DNA of 64,000 nucleotides. Origin: Neoarius graeffei (Eukaryota > Chordata > Actinopteri > Siluriformes > Ariidae). The notes under the pieces were generated by a model. That model saw only the letters and a list, made by a program, of their open reading frames with translations. It was not told the DNA's origin and made no database searches. The stretch spans positions 4,074,042-4,138,041 of the forward strand of contig NC_083583.1 of assembly GCF_027579695.1 (NCBI RefSeq), read 5' to 3'. This document shows positions 1 to 11,429 of this stretch, one piece after another. Position 1 is the first letter of the stretch. The number at the start of each line of letters is the position of its first letter. A program made the translations under genes and the position numbers.

Positions 1-536
1 TCTCATTCATGGGAGACTTTGAAGTGAGTTTTCATAGCTTTACCTACTTTTTTTTTCAAAGAAAACTAATTCATGTAATTACAGGTAAATAACTATTTTA
101 GAATATAACTGGAGTTGTTTTGATGAAAAATATTGAGATCTTAGTGGTTAGAATGAGATTTTAAAACACCGGAAGTCACAAATGCGAGTTTCAATTTCAG
201 TTCAGTTAATGGGAATTGTTTATTTGATTTGGATCAGACAGTTTTTATGACGTTCATTCTGAAAGCTGTGAATATTAATCAAAATAATTATTTATATTCT
301 TTCAAATAAACACTAGTAGGCCCAACTTTTGAGAAATACAAAGGCCTACAGAGCACAAAGAGGGGATTAGAAATAATCTTTTATTCCTTTTTATTTTGAT
401 AGAGAATGGTAGATGTGAGACATTCAGTGCTTATTTATGCAGATTTTATCATTAGCATTGATTTCTCCTTCTTTGTGATGTAAAAATGAGAGTTAAGATC
501 AGCTTTATATTGCAAAAATAAAGCCATTTGGTGAAA
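1..536. other. AT-rich intergenic sequence, nothing recognised
   Basis: No coding pattern, RNA gene or recognisable repeat was found. The stretch is AT-rich and ends where a repeat shared with 11.1-13.0 kb begins. Confidence 0.5.
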
Positions 537-945
537 CTTTGAAGAAGAGAGTGTACTGATTTAACATTTTACCCAATTAGCATGATTAATGTTAATTGGA
601 TACTAATTTGCATAATGTGTTTTTACTCATTTTTCAATCGTTGTATTCAGTATACAACCATCTATGTTCCTGCCAATTTCCATGTAAATATCTTGAAAAA
701 TAGAAAAGTTATGAAGAAAAAACACTTGATCTCATTGGTTTAACGAGGCCCATTTGACCTTGCGATCCTCATACAGAATATTACGGCAGATTTCTCAAAA
801 TTAAGGCGTTTCTTCAATCTTTGATTTGTAATATCTCAAGAACGGATAAACACATTTTAGTTCTGTAAAAAGTCTGTTGTTCTGCATTCAGTTCTGAATT
901 CAATGACAGCAGTTACAAGCAATTTGGATTGAATTTGAAATTTAA
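537..945 (+). repeat. Unclassified dispersed repeat R1, copy 1
   Basis: About 400 bp that recurs in inverse orientation at 11166-11428 plus 12867-13000. Shared blocks include CTTTGAAGAAGAGAGT at the left end, an AT-rich stretch with AATTTGCATAAT, and a right part ending near TTGGATTGAATTTGAA. I see no coding capacity. Both copies abut or lie within LINE-derived sequence, so R1 is probably a non-autonomous insertion, but no clear terminal repeats or target duplication could be defined. Confidence 0.6.
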
Positions 946-1286
946 TCTGATGTGCCTCCTTTATGATTTAAAACTTGTCTTGAATGCAAATAAAACCCAG
1001 CTCATGTTGTTTTCAAATGCAAAATCAGCGCCTCAAAACCTGCCACGAATCGTCACTTCACAGGGTTCTCAGATCGAATCTGTGTCCCAGTACACATATC
1101 TGGGTATTTGGATTTATGACTCGCTTTCCTTTATTTATCACATTCAACAGCTGTTAAAAAGACAGAAATTAAAACGAGGCTTTTATTTCAGAATCGAGTC
1201 CAGCTTTTTCTTTGAAGCCAGAACGAGGCTTGTTTCTGCCACTTTTATGTCTGTGTTGGATGATGGTGATGTGATCTAGGGTTCAA
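946..1286 (+). pseudogene. Non-LTR retrotransposon (LINE) reverse transcriptase fragment, 5' part
   Basis: The plus-strand reading resembles the region after the catalytic box of fish LINE reverse transcriptases: a stretch like LNANKTQLMLFSNAK, then YTYLGIWIYDSLSF, then FMSVLDDGDVI. The frame stops at 1277-1279. The same protein similarity resumes after the Harbinger-like insertion at 1979, so this is one relic split by a later transposon. The clade (L2/CR1/jockey-like) cannot be fixed by eye. It lacks the endonuclease and the catalytic RT motifs and cannot be active. Confidence 0.65.
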
Positions 1287-1289
1287 TAA

Positions 1290-1975
1290 TGGCCCTTTTC
1301 CACTACCCTTTTTCAGCTCACTTCAGCTCGCTTCAGCTCACTTCAGCCCGACACGGCTCGCGTTTCGACTATCTCAGAGCAGCACGACTCAGCTCGCTTC
1401 AGCCCTGCTTAGCACCCAAAACTCGCACCGTTTTGGAGTGGGGCTGAAGCGAGCCCAACCGAGCCGAGTGGGGCTAGGGGCGTGAGGAGACACTCCCCTG
1501 TGCACTGATTGGTGAGGAGGAGTGTCCTCACACGCCCCGCGAGCACGCTGGGATCTGTAAACACTGTAAACCCGGAAGAAGAAGAATTACGAGAATTTCT
1601 GAAGCCTTATGCGCCTCGCCTCATCTATACGCTCTTGCCAGTATCTGTTGGCGTTGTCGGTGACAACAAGCCACAGCACCAAGACCAGCAACACTAACGA
1701 CTCCATGTCCTCCATGTTTATTGTTTACTCTCCGGGTCGTGAGACTACCGCTTAAAAGCTCACTGATGTCACTGTTTGCGCCGCCTAACGACATCACGTG
1801 ACGTCCACCCACTTTTGCTAACTCCACCCAATGTGTCCACCCACTTCCAGCCAGCACGGTTCAGCGCAGCTGTAGTCGAAATGCAACTCCAACAGCCCCG
1901 CTCAGCTCGACTCAGCCCAACTCAGCACGGCATGGCTCAGCCCAACTCAGCCGCGTTTGTAGCGGAAAAGCGGCA
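1290..1975. mobile_element. PIF/Harbinger-like non-autonomous element
   Basis: The 686-bp segment is bounded by imperfect terminal inverted repeats (left TGGCCCTTTTCCACTAC, right end reading inward TGCCGCTTTTCCGCTAC) and by TAA at 1287-1289 and 1976-1978. A 3-bp TWA duplication is characteristic of PIF/Harbinger. Both ends carry many CAGCTC/CAGCCC-type short repeats (CTCAGC, CTTCAGC). No transposase motif is visible, so it would depend on an enzyme in trans. It lies inside a LINE relic. Confidence 0.7.
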
Positions 1976-1978
1976 TAA

Positions 1979-2275
1979 GGTTCACCACAAATTTCAGAGC
2001 TTTGACTCATCACTGTTTGTCGTGTGCTTGTGTTGGTTGGTCTGCTGTGCCCACACGTCAACTTAAACATTGGCATGTTCTTGTTTATAAGTGTATTTTA
2101 GGTCCACTTCAATCATACCTTCAAGTGTACATTTGTCAAAAAAGTCTGTGCAGTTATAATCTTCGTTCACAGAATCTGTTCGTACTTTCTGTTTCAAAGG
2201 TCCATCCTGAATTTGGAAAAAAAGTTTTGTTTTGCTTGACTTTTTGGTCTACTGATTTTTAAATCTAGACGGCCT
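1979..2275 (+). pseudogene. LINE reverse transcriptase fragment, 3' part
   Basis: Continuation of the LINE relic at 946-1286. One frame reads RFTTNFRALTHHC followed by VGWSAVP and HWHVLVYKCILG, a pattern common at the C-terminus of fish LINE ORF2 (T-H-H-C, W-x-S, L-x-x-R-x-x-H-W, Y-K). Frameshifts and stops are present. Confidence 0.6.
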
Positions 2276-2280
2276 TTCGA

Positions 2281-3009
2281 TTTCATAAAATCAGTGAAAT
2301 TTAGTTACGTCTGAAATGTAGTGATTGTGATATCTGTTTATTTCTGTAATATCTTACAAAATATCAGGCCATTCTGTGGCTGGGAAGTTATTTAATTTGA
2401 GGGGATTAAAGCAAATAATGTGCATGAAATCGCTCGCTTCACGCAGTCAAGCAGACAGAGGAAGTCTGTGTGCGCATGCGCAGGTTTCCCTTTGAGCGTG
2501 CACTGACAGTTCCATCATTCTGTCGCTAAACGAACAGCTGATCACACCGAGGTGCTCGCTGAGCGCCCATATTTATTAGTTTGGTCCTACGTTTCCTTTC
2601 CTTCATATATAACATAACGTCTTTTCTTCTTGCTTTCCGTTACTGTAGTCGCTCTTTCACGTTTCATTCACACACCCACACACGTCCTCCATTTTTCTCT
2701 CCTGTTTCAAATGTGTATCCCACAATGCCTTGTGTGAATGGGGAAAGCCCACCACATGATGCATGACATAGTATCTTGTATTGGGTCATGGTGGAGCAGG
2801 AAAAAATAGCAGAGAATTTAGGTCCACGTGGAGATAAATTCATTAATTGTTCTATTTAAAAAAAACTAATAAAATTGGAAGTGTGATTTGAATTCAGTAG
2901 CTTTCAATCCACTAAACATAAATAACTGGGTGTTGGGAAAATTATTTTCTGACCTCAACTTGAAAAATTTGAGACACAGTACAGCTTTAATGGACTTTTG
3001 TTGATTACT
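2281..3009. other. Unclassified, probably repeat-derived
   Basis: No gene recognised. The block lies between LINE ORF-like and LINE 3'-tail-like sequence and may itself be an insertion. It holds a GCGCATGCGCA motif near 2472 and a terminal-looking stretch GACACAGTACAGCTTTAA near 2972, but I could not define its ends. Confidence 0.35.
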
Positions 3010-3150
3010 TTGAAATTCTCTCTTCATTGTGTAACTTATTTTGTGAATTATTTAATGTTGTGTGTATGTATGGATGTATTGGCTCTATGCATTTTAAACT
3101 GTGCTGCTGCCCGTCTTGGCCAGGACTATTCCTTTTCTTAATAAAGTTTT
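3010..3150 (+). repeat. Probable LINE 3' tail
   Basis: The sequence includes CTGCTGCCCGTCTTGGCCAG and then AATAAA near 3141. It resembles the 3' untranslated tail I associate with fish LINEs of the type at 946-2275. Assignment is by recognition only. Confidence 0.4.
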
Positions 3151-3499
3151 ATAAACATTTGTTATGCCTCCTTTTTTTCTTTTCTTTACTTTCAGCAGTC
3201 TGGAAAAAGAGAGAGAGCGACGATTTCTTGTTAATCTATTTGTATGCAATCACACAGTAACTCTTTCACATTTTACATCTTTTTTGTGTGTGTTTTCGCA
3301 GCATTAGAGCTGTGTTACTTCCCCTTATGGTGAAGTCATATGTATTCCTGGTATTGCACCCTCTGCTGTCTAAACAACGCAATTACAGTGAGGAAAAACT
3401 AAGAGATTCCGCAGCCTGAGAATCATGTTTAATTTTTTGTCATCAATTTAAATTATCATAAATGTATGTCTTGATTGATCGTTTCATGATATATCATTA

Positions 3500-3840
3500 C
3501 ATCCCTCATAGTAAGAGCTTATTCAGAGAAAATGTTTATATCCAGTATAAACATCCTTTATGTAAGGAGTCTCCAGTGCCAGAGCTTTTTAATGTGACCT
3601 TCAGGACACTTTTTAACACAAGTGGAACAGGTTCTAACTTGTCTTGAGGACATTCCATAACATTAAATGTAACTCTAAATGGATAAAAAAAAGTATGATG
3701 AGTCTTTTTTTTTAATGAATATGACATAGTAATCATTGGTGTGGTATCAGAGGAATAAAGCACTGATGTGTTGAAATATTCAAACATATCTCTCCACACA
3801 TCGATCACACAAACAGTGCAAAAAGCAAAGTGTCGCACAC
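3500..3840. repeat. Dispersed repeat R2, copy 1
   Basis: Contains the block AAGGAGTCTCCAGTG, which also occurs near 29685, 45957 and (inverted) 14862, with partly shared flanks that mention AATAAA-rich and GTAAAGCTG-like stretches. It lies in the same order relative to repeat R3 here and at 29.6-30.2 kb, suggesting one composite element. Confidence 0.45.
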
Positions 3841-4470
3841 TTCAGATAAGCCGATAACGACCCTGGGGCATTGTGTAGCTCGATTTACAGTGACAGGAAA
3901 CAGCGCAGGTGCTTAAGGACCAGAACGCAAATCATAATAAGTTGTGATGATGAGTGGTCCAGTGGAGTGTTATCATAAATCATAAACGACGTTCTCATTG
4001 CAGAGAGACTCAGACACGGAGGCCATGGAAAAAAAAATGTCAAAAAAAAAAAGATCACATTAGTATTTATTGGACTACTTGAAAGCTTTTAAACCAGAAG
4101 CTTAATATAAAACAGATTGCCCTGCTGCATTTACTGCCAAAGAGCAGTGAGAAGAGCAGAAAACACACTCGACACATCTCTGAAATCACGACACCTCAGA
4201 AATCCACTTGGCTCCAATCTTCCCAATCCATCAAACTCACACACGCACTGAAACACATCAATTTGAGTTGTTGATGATGTTGTAGTTGTAGCTGCTTCCT
4301 TCGTGCTGAAATTTTTATACAAACCTTCAGATAATCTGTCCATTTCAGACATCCGGATAAACCCCAACTGCTGTTTACAGAAAGAGAACGACAACAAGCA
4401 GACGGCAGCTTTTAACCTGAAGCTTTTAACCATAATCAGATGTTAAAAAGCGTTTATTATCTTTTTTTTT
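3841..4470. other. Intergenic, nothing recognised
   Basis: A 100-codon open frame on the minus strand (4131-4433) has no recognisable domain and is flanked by repeat R2 and R3 sequence. I do not call it a gene. Confidence 0.4.
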
Positions 4471-4474
4471 CCAC

Positions 4475-4789
4475 ACAAACTTTGTTATAGATTTCTATTT
4501 TATGACTTCTACATTCATTATCGAGTCAAAACATGACAGAAACATTTTAGAGTTCCAAATGTTTGTTTTTTTTTCCAGCACAAAATTAAATGATACAGAA
4601 AAAAAGTTTGTAATATGTTTGAGCAGCGTATTCCATAAGAGAGCACTTTTCAGATGAAAAAAGAAAGCATAATGACGGCTGCTGGGTTTCGGTGTAAAAT
4701 GAAGAAGTGAGTGTGACAGTCAAAGTGTCCAGAAGAACTGCGGCTGGTTCTGTAAGATGCTCAGGAAAACCTACAGATCATTTCCACAT
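4475..4789 (+). repeat. Dispersed repeat R3, copy 1
   Basis: About 315 bp closely matching 29911-30219 in the same orientation, from ACAAACTTTGTTATAGATTT to CCTACAGATCATTTCCACA. Non-coding. Each copy is followed within about 40 bp by another transposon. Confidence 0.75.
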
Positions 4790-5061
4790 AAAACTGCACT
4801 CACTGGACCTCAGACGGATATATACAGTGGTGCTTGAAAGTTTGTGAACCCTTTAGAATTTTCTATATTTCTGCATAAATATGACCTAAAACATCATCAG
4901 ATTTTCACACAAGTCCTAAAAGTAGATAAAGAGAACCCAGTTAAACAAATGAGACACAAATATTATACTTGCTCATTTATTTCTTGAGGAAAATGATCCA
5001 ATATTACATATCTGTGAGTGGCAAAAGTATGTGAACATTTGCTTTCAGTATCTGGTGGGAC

Positions 5062-5440
5062 GGGCGGCACAGTGGTGTAGTGGTTAGCGCTGTCGCCGCA
5101 CAGCAAGAAGGTCCGGGTTCGAGCCCCATGGCCTGTGACGGCCTTTCTGTGTGGAGTTTGCATGTTCTCCCCGTGTCCGCGTGGGTTTCCTCCGGGTGCT
5201 CCGGTTTCCCCCACAGTCCAAAGACATGCAGATTAGGTTAACTGGTGACTCTAAATTGAGCGTAGGTGTGAATGTGAGTGTGAATGGTTGTCTGTGTCTA
5301 TGTGTCAGCCCTGTGATGACCTGGCGACTTGTCCAGGGTGAACCCCGCCTTTCGCCCGTAGTCAGCTGGGAAAGGCTCCAGCTTGCCTGCGACCCTGTAG
5401 AACAGGATAAAGCGGCTAGAGATAATGAGATGAGATGAGA
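5062..5440 (+). mobile_element. tRNA-derived SINE, copy 1
   Basis: Starts GGGCGGCACAGTGGTG, has a B-box-like GGTTCGAGCCCC near 5118, and ends in GATGA-type tail repeats (GAGATGAGATGAGA). An 11-bp near-perfect target duplication (TCTGGTGKGAC) lies at 5051-5061 and 5441-5451. It is inserted in the Tc1-A transposase, so it is younger than that element. The tRNA-like head gives a polymerase III promoter in principle. Confidence 0.9.
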
Positions 5441-5451
5441 TCTGGTGTGAC

Positions 5452-6281
5452 TCCCTTGTGCAGCAATAACTGCAACTAAACGTTTGCGGTAACTGTTGAT
5501 CAGTCCTGCACACCGGCTTGAAGGAATTTTAGCCCATTCCTCCATACAGAACAGCTTCAACTCTGGGATGTTGGTGGGTTTCCTCACATGAACTGCTCGC
5601 TTCAGGTCCTTCCACAACATTTCCATTGGATTAAAGTCAGGACTTTGACTTGGCCATTCCAAAACAAGCTGTCTTGGCCCAGATGCAGCAAAACAGGCCC
5701 AAACCATGATAGTACCACCACCATGTTTCACAGATGGGATAAGGTTCTTATTCTGGAATGCAGTGTTTTTGTTTCTCCAAACATAACACTTCTCATTTAA
5801 ACCAAAAAGTTCTATTTTGGTCTCATCTGTCCACAAAACATTTTTCCAATAGCCTTCTGGCTTGTCCACATGATCTTTAGCAAACTGCAGACAAGCAGCA
5901 ATGTTCTTTTTGGAGAGCAGTGGCTTTCTCCTTGCAACCCTGCCATGCACACCATTGTTGTTCAGTGTTCTCCTGATGGTGGACTCATGAACATTAACAT
6001 TAGCCAATGTGAGAGAGGCCTTCAGTTGCTTAGAAGTTACTCTGGGGTCCTTTGTGACCTCGCCGACTATTACACGCCTTGCTCTTAGAGTGATCTTTGT
6101 TGGTTGACCACTCCTGGGGAGGGTAACAATGGTCTTTAATTTCCTCCATTTGTACACAATCTGTCTGACTGTGGATTGGTGGAGTCCAAACTCTTTAGAG
6201 ATGGTTTTGTAACCTTTTCCAGCCTGATGAGCATCAACAACGCTTTTTCTGAGGTCCTCAGAAATCTCCTTTGTTCATGCC
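5452..6281 (-). pseudogene. Tc1-A transposase, broken (copy 1)
   Basis: Minus-strand reading from an ATG near 6281. N-terminal helix-turn-helix region (VYKWRK... RSGQPTKIT) then a DDE/D domain with WTDETKIELFG, HGGGTIMVWACF and NPMEMLWKDLK. It would act as a cut-and-paste enzyme in the nucleus on TA sites. Lesions: a TGA at the third codon; an in-frame internal deletion of roughly 175-180 bp compared with the second copy, removing the segment with the second catalytic aspartate (QQDNDPKH in copy 2); and a SINE interrupting the C-terminal end. The third-position glutamate is kept here but changed in copy 2. Non-functional. Confidence 0.9.
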
Positions 6282-6689
6282 ATGATACACTTTCATAAAC
6301 ATGTGTTGTGAAGCTCAGACTTTGATAGATCCCTGTTCTTTAAATAAAACAGAGTGCCCACTCACACCTGATTGTCATCCCATTGATTGAAAACACCTGA
6401 CTCTAATTTCACCTTCAAATTAACTGCTAATCCTAGAGGTTCACATACTTTTGCCACTCACAGATATGTAATATTGGATCATTTTCCTCAATAAATAAAT
6501 GAGCAAGTATAATATTTTTGTCTCATTTGTTTAACTGGGTTCTCTTTATCTACTTGTAGGACTTGTGTGAAAATCTGATGATGTTTTTGGTCATATTTAT
6601 GCAGAAATATAGAAAATTCTAAAGGGTTCACAAACTTTCAAGCACCACAAAGGGCCTTCTCACACCAAATCTTGGCTTTGTTATATTTA

Positions 6690-7475
6690 TTTATTACGGC
6701 TCACTGCTTAGACTTAGACATCCTTTACTGTCATTCAGTATGCAACAAGTTGCAATTTGGCTCAGCACAGAATTAAATATGAAGTGCATTAAATTAAATT
6801 ATGCAGCAGCAAAAAATATTAAAGTGCAATTGTATAAAGTGACCTGTGGAATTAGGAATTGTTCAAGTTATAAATAGAAGTTCAGAGTTTGGGTTTGGAG
6901 TTCAGCAGTCTGGTGACCTGGGGGGAAGAAGCTGTTACAGAACCTGGTGGTCCTGCACCGAATGCTGCAGAACCTCTTTCCAGAGGCCAGAGGGGAGAAC
7001 AGTCCATAGTAAGGGTGTGACGGGTCACTGATGATGTTTCTGGCTCGAGACATGCAGCACCTTGGTGCAATGTCCTGAATGGAGGGAAGAGAAGTCCCAG
7101 TGATTTTCGCTGCGGTCCTCAGCGCTCTCCTCACAGTCTTCCAGTCAGAGGCACTGCAGCCTCCACACCGCACAGAGATGCAGCTGGTCAGAGCGCTCTC
7201 TATGGTGCTTCTGTAGAATGTAGTGAGGATGGGCGGGGGCAGGTGGGCTCTCCTCATCCTACGCAGGAAGTGCAGATGCTGCTGTGCCTTCTTGACCAGT
7301 GATGCGGTGTTCACAGACCAGGTGAAGTTGTCGGTGATGTGCACCCCAGGAACCTGGTGCTATTGACCACCTCCACAGCCGTGTTATTGATGAGAAGTGG
7401 AGCGTGGCTGGGCTGGTTCTTCCTAAAGTCAACAATGATCTCTTTGGTTTTGTCCATGTTCCACGTAAATGCTTA
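6690..7475 (-). pseudogene. 5'-truncated LINE (L2/Rex1-like) C-terminal ORF2 and 3' tail
   Basis: The minus strand reads TKEIIVDFRKNQPSHAP, then HITDNFTWSVNTASLVKKAQ, HLHFLRRM, ILTTFYRSTIESALTSCI and DPSHPYYGLFSPLASGKRF, the usual post-catalytic region of L2/Rex1-type fish LINEs. The 3' tail toward 6700 contains a minus-strand ACAGTAAAGGATG near 6735. Catalytic RT motifs are absent, and a frameshift is present near 7344. Confidence 0.8.
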
Positions 7476-7698
7476 CTGTTTATAGTATTTTTTTTTTAAG
7501 TTGAAACACTTCATTTCATTATTTTTTAAGCTGTTTTTAGTCGACAGCATTTCTTTACACATGCTGAAGACTTTTGCACAGGACTGTGTATGTTTATTCT
7601 CTCCATAGTCACTGGATATGAGCAATTGCATACTCTGATTGATTGTCTACTCTACTACTAGGATATCAGCTCATATACGGTGAGTAGAGGAAAACAAA

Positions 7699-7815
7699 AT
7701 GGCGGAGCGTGTTGCTGAATCAACCGAGGATGAAATAAAAACTCTACTTGAAAACAAAACAATATTTTTTTCAAAAAAAGCAAACAAAATGGAAAATGGA
7801 ATAAAAGTATTTGAT
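7699..7815 (+). pseudogene. F1 first-exon-like coding segment, copy 1
   Basis: Reads MAERVAESTEDEIKTLLENK and continues to IKVFDG, where GGTAAG supplies a plausible 5' splice site. The motif resembles the N-terminus I associate with DUF3504/KIAA1958-like, Crypton-related fish proteins (x-N-T-K-K-A-T-K in other copies). That link is from memory. A run of T has altered the middle of the exon. The start codon lies inside AAAATGGCGG, a YY1-like motif. Confidence 0.5.
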
Positions 7816-7991
7816 GGTAAGAACGTATCTTTTTTAAAAAAAATTTCAAGAATTACGTATTATTATTACATTTTTCACAAATTGCTCCTGTCATTTTGCG
7901 GTTTGTTTACATTCTAAGCAGAAATGATTTTGTTGGACATTTTGTATAAAGTTTTTATTTATCGAATTTGCAAAAAATAAAAATGCTCTCA

Positions 7992-8371
7992 TGCAAGTAG
8001 ACACTTGCATGAACGTGTTGAAGAGCATGAAGGCGTGTCTTCAAGTATCGGTAAACACTATAGGATGGCACATGGGATTGTACCTAAAGACATTAATAAG
8101 AACTTTTTTGTCTGAAGAAAGTGTCAGTACATTCGACTGCTTGTTGTATGAAATGCTCTACGTCAGAGAAAGAAGATCAACTCTCAACATGCAATCAGAC
8201 TCATTACAGGCCAAACTTTTTGTTTCGCATTATGTTAATCTATTTTTATATGTTTTGACATTGACTTAGCTTACAAACACTTGCTTGATAATGGGGTCCG
8301 AGCGACACTGAAACGTCACACTCTTTTCCTTCATTTTTTAGTACATTTTGTTTTTCTAAATCTTCACTCAT
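7992..8371. other. Unclassified insertion inside F1 copy 1
   Basis: The flanks repeat AAAAATGCTCT on both sides (ending near 7991 and 8382), consistent with a target duplication. The insert starts CATGCAAGTAGACACTTGCA and contains GGGGTCCGAGCGACACTGAA near 8294, reminiscent of a LINE or Penelope 3' region. No family assigned. Confidence 0.4.
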
Positions 8372-8510
8372 AAAAATGCTCTGTTTCTCAAAATCAAGTG
8401 AATTTGGATAGAATAAAACAGTTATTCCACTCAATCTCGTTGTACATGGATTATAGACAACTCGGAGCTACACGCCTTGCCGGCTCTCAGCTCATGTATG
8501 ACTCAATTTT

Positions 8511-10500
8511 GAAGAATAACTGTTTTATATATATACACAGTAAATATATCCACTGAATGTGGATTATATAGGCTAGGTTATATAAATAATTATAATTATC
8601 TTTTAAAATATAAGGTCTGGGGTGCAGTCGGAGTTCCAGTTCCCAAAGGTGTTCCCAAACGTGGCAGTTATCTGCCAATGAAATCCAAAAGATCGAAGTA
8701 GTCTGGCACAGCTTCTTATGCAAGATGATAAAGAGAGACTACAAAAGGAAAAGGTCCCCTGAATGTAATAATCCAGAATATGATGGTCTCGATGGGGAAT
8801 TGAATCAGAGCTTTCAACTGTCTAAGGCAGATTTGCGAGAGAAAACTAAGACCCAGCCTATAAAGCTATTCTGTTTTGAACAAAAACTAAAGTACCTGCA
8901 CACATTTGCCGAATATACAATCGTGAACTCCAAAAACAACTTCTATTTGACACATGATCTTCTAGATGGACAAAGTTTGAGAATTTTCTGGATTATATGC
9001 ACAACAAATTAGAAGAATAATGATGGATAAGACAGACTTCCAGCAACCGTTGGGCCGAGTTCTAACAGGAGTACCTTGAGGAGAACGATACTCCACTAGG
9101 GGAACATGATGGTGATGACGATGATGTTCATTGGGGTTGAGTTCAGTCAGAGCTCTGTGCAGGACACTCGGGATCTTCACTCCAACCTTCACACACCATG
9201 TCTTCATGGAGCTCTTGTGCTTTGTGTACAGGAGCATCAACATCATGCTGGAACAGGTCTGGACTCTTAGTTCCAGTGTAGTGAAATTGTTGTACAGTAC
9301 TACAGAATACAAAGACGTTCTACACAATCATGTGCTTCATACTTTTTAGGAAGAGCTTGTGGAAGAACCTCATATGGGTGTGAAGGCTAGGGGTGCACAT
9401 AATTTTGGCTGTATAATGTCGTTATAGTCAGTACATTTTTTAATGAACAAAAAGACAAACAATATCAAAGCTAGAATCATTAGAATAAAGGCTCAAGCAA
9501 CATAGCGTGAAGCAAAAAACCACAACAGCAGCAGCAGCAGCTAAACAACAAGGCAGAGGAAACTGAGAACTTAAACTAGTGGTGCTAATGAAGGCAAACA
9601 GGAAACATGTGAGAGTGATTAACAGGCCATGTGACATGGTCATGTGATCTGATGGGACTGATGGGAAATGCAGTCCAAGTCGGCCATGTCACAGTCGAAG
9701 CCAGCGCTGCCATCACAACGTAACGGATTTTATAGCATGAGAAAATAAATGATAGTAATAACTGTTATCAATGATGACGTCATTTATATGTTTATTTACA
9801 TTTATTTAACACTCATGTAAGGTGTCTCCAGTGTCAGAGGTAAAGCTGACCAAGTTTCCATCGCAGTTTTATGCAAAATTGAAGCGATTTTTTAAAAAAT
9901 TCGAATGTAACACAATTGCAAATGTTCTGCGAGTGATGTTATGTGATTAAAGCTGGGTTTATCATCTCGCGATAGCTCTTACAGAGTGCTTTCTCTAAAT
10001 ATAGCTTTTTTCAGAAATGTAGCATTTCCATTCGCTCTTCATGTCATGTGACTTCAATGTGAAAAATGTGTTTCCATTTCGATTTTGCAAAATATACCTT
10101 TACAAACTTTTTTTGCAATATTTTATTTTTTTTTAGAAATTCACGTTTCTGTTACTTTTTTTTTTTAGTTTGTACTTTCAAACTACACATAAAGCAGGTG
10201 AACGGAATCACGGCTGCTGAGGTTACGTTTTCAGAAATCTTTAGGACAGACGACAGTTTACGCTTCATGTTTAACAAAAGATGACACGTTGTGTTTTCAA
10301 CTTTAAGAAAAAGAAAAGAAGAAGTTGGTGAGTGAGCAACTGTTGCTATAATGTAGATATAAATGGATAAAAAGTATGCCATTGTTCTTTAATACATAAA
10401 CATGGTGACTGTTGGTGAATTTCTGTTGCGTAAGATGTTATGTTGTGATGTGATGTTTAATGCTGACGGCTCTCAATTATATATATCCTTCAAGTGCAGG
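8511..10500. other. Intergenic, nothing firmly recognised
   Basis: AT-rich sequence with short open frames lacking domains. A CAG run lies near 9526-9541 and T runs near 10130-10170. Segments near 9440-9680 and 9820-10020 look repeat-derived (GGAAACATGTGAGAGTGATT; a block matching part of repeat R2 near 9824), but boundaries are unclear. Confidence 0.4.
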
Positions 10501-10509
10501 CAATGACAA

Positions 10510-11165
10510 GACAGTATCAATAAACTCCAACTTTGTTTGCAAGACACTATGGAATGGATGAAGCAAAACATATTGAAGACTGAGGTTATTCATTTTACCT
10601 CCTGGTTTTCTAATTCACCCACCAACATACTGTAGAATTGCTGATGACTGGCTACAGATTTAAAGATCAAACCCACTTCGGAGGTCAGAGACCCTGGTAT
10701 CATTCTTGCCCGTCATCTAACATTTAAGACTCAGGTCAGTACAGTACGCCAGTCAGCGTACCAGTACCAGTCCCTCATGACCACTGGGAGAATCAGAAAA
10801 TACCTTTCTGATCATAAATGTGAACATTTAGTTCATGCATTAATTTAATTGAAAGTTGACTCCTGCAACGCCATTCTCCCATTCTCTACGGCTTCCCAGC
10901 AACAGAGATCAAGAAACTACAGTGTCGACAGAATACAGCAACCCCAATCATCTCAAGATCCAACAAGTCCCGATGTATTACACCAGTCTTAAAGCAGCTT
11001 CACTGGCTGCCAGTCGAAGAAAGGGTTTTATATAAAATCTTGTTAACAACATACAAAGCTATAAATAGCATTGCTCCTGATTACATCATGTATCTTCTAC
11101 ACGAATCCGAGCCAGCGCGTGCTCTACGGTCTGCATTTAGTCAGCATATCAGGTGAAAATTCAAA
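10510..11165 (+). pseudogene. LINE (L2/Rex1-like) ORF2 C-terminal fragment, first part
   Basis: The plus strand, with several frameshifts and stops, reads segments such as TSEVRDPGIILARHLTFKTQ, HWLPVEERVLYK-like residues near 11010, and ARALRSAF-like residues near 11120, which follow the reverse transcriptase in L2-type LINEs. The similarity resumes at about 13001-13180, so R1 and its passengers sit inside this relic. Confidence 0.6.
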
Positions 11166-11428
11166 TTCAGTCCAAATTGCTTAGTCTCATTGAATTCAGA
11201 ACTGAATGCAGAACAACAGACTTTTTACAGAACTAAAATGTGTTTATCTGTTCTTGAGATATTACAAATCAAAGATTGAAGAAATGCCTTAATTTTTAGA
11301 AAACTGCCGTAATATTCTGTATGAGGATCGCAGGGTCCAAAATGGGCCTCATTAACCAATGAGATCAAATGTATTTTCTTAATAACTTTTCTATTTTTCA
11401 AGATATTTACATGGAAATTGGCAGGAAT
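11166..11428 (-). repeat. Repeat R1, copy 2, first part
   Basis: Inverse of 650-945. It continues at 12867-13000 after an interrupting LINE. See R1 copy 1 for shared blocks. Confidence 0.6.
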
Positions 11429-11429
11429 A

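Larger units (their letters stand above)
4825..6648 (-). mobile_element. Tc1/mariner element, family Tc1-A, copy 1
   Basis: Long inverted terminal repeats of about 220 bp start with CAGTGGTGCTTGAAAG at 4825 and end near 6648. TA precedes the left end. The terminal CTG and right-hand TA seem lost, unlike the second copy at 56371-57980. The element holds a broken transposase on the minus strand and a SINE inserted at its 3' coding end. Confidence 0.9.
7590..8510 (+). mobile_element. Foldback element family F1, copy 1
   Basis: The left end has CTCCATAGTCACTGGATATG; the right part has the inverted counterpart (GTGAATTTGGATAGAAT near 8399) followed by a hairpin block bounded by CAGTTATTCCAC and GAATAACTG. 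Inside is an ATG (7699), an exon-like reading of about 40 codons and a donor-like GATGGTAAG near 7813. An unrelated 380-bp insertion (7992-8371) interrupts it. The family name and parent transposase are not established. Confidence 0.7.

Noticed and set aside
4131..4433. 100-codon open frame on the minus strand as a gene
   Set aside because: No recognisable domain, no splice context, and flanked by dispersed repeats R2 and R3.
5062..5140. tRNA gene in the SINE head
   Set aside because: Only box-like promoter motifs are present; the head is fused to the SINE body and has no complete cloverleaf.
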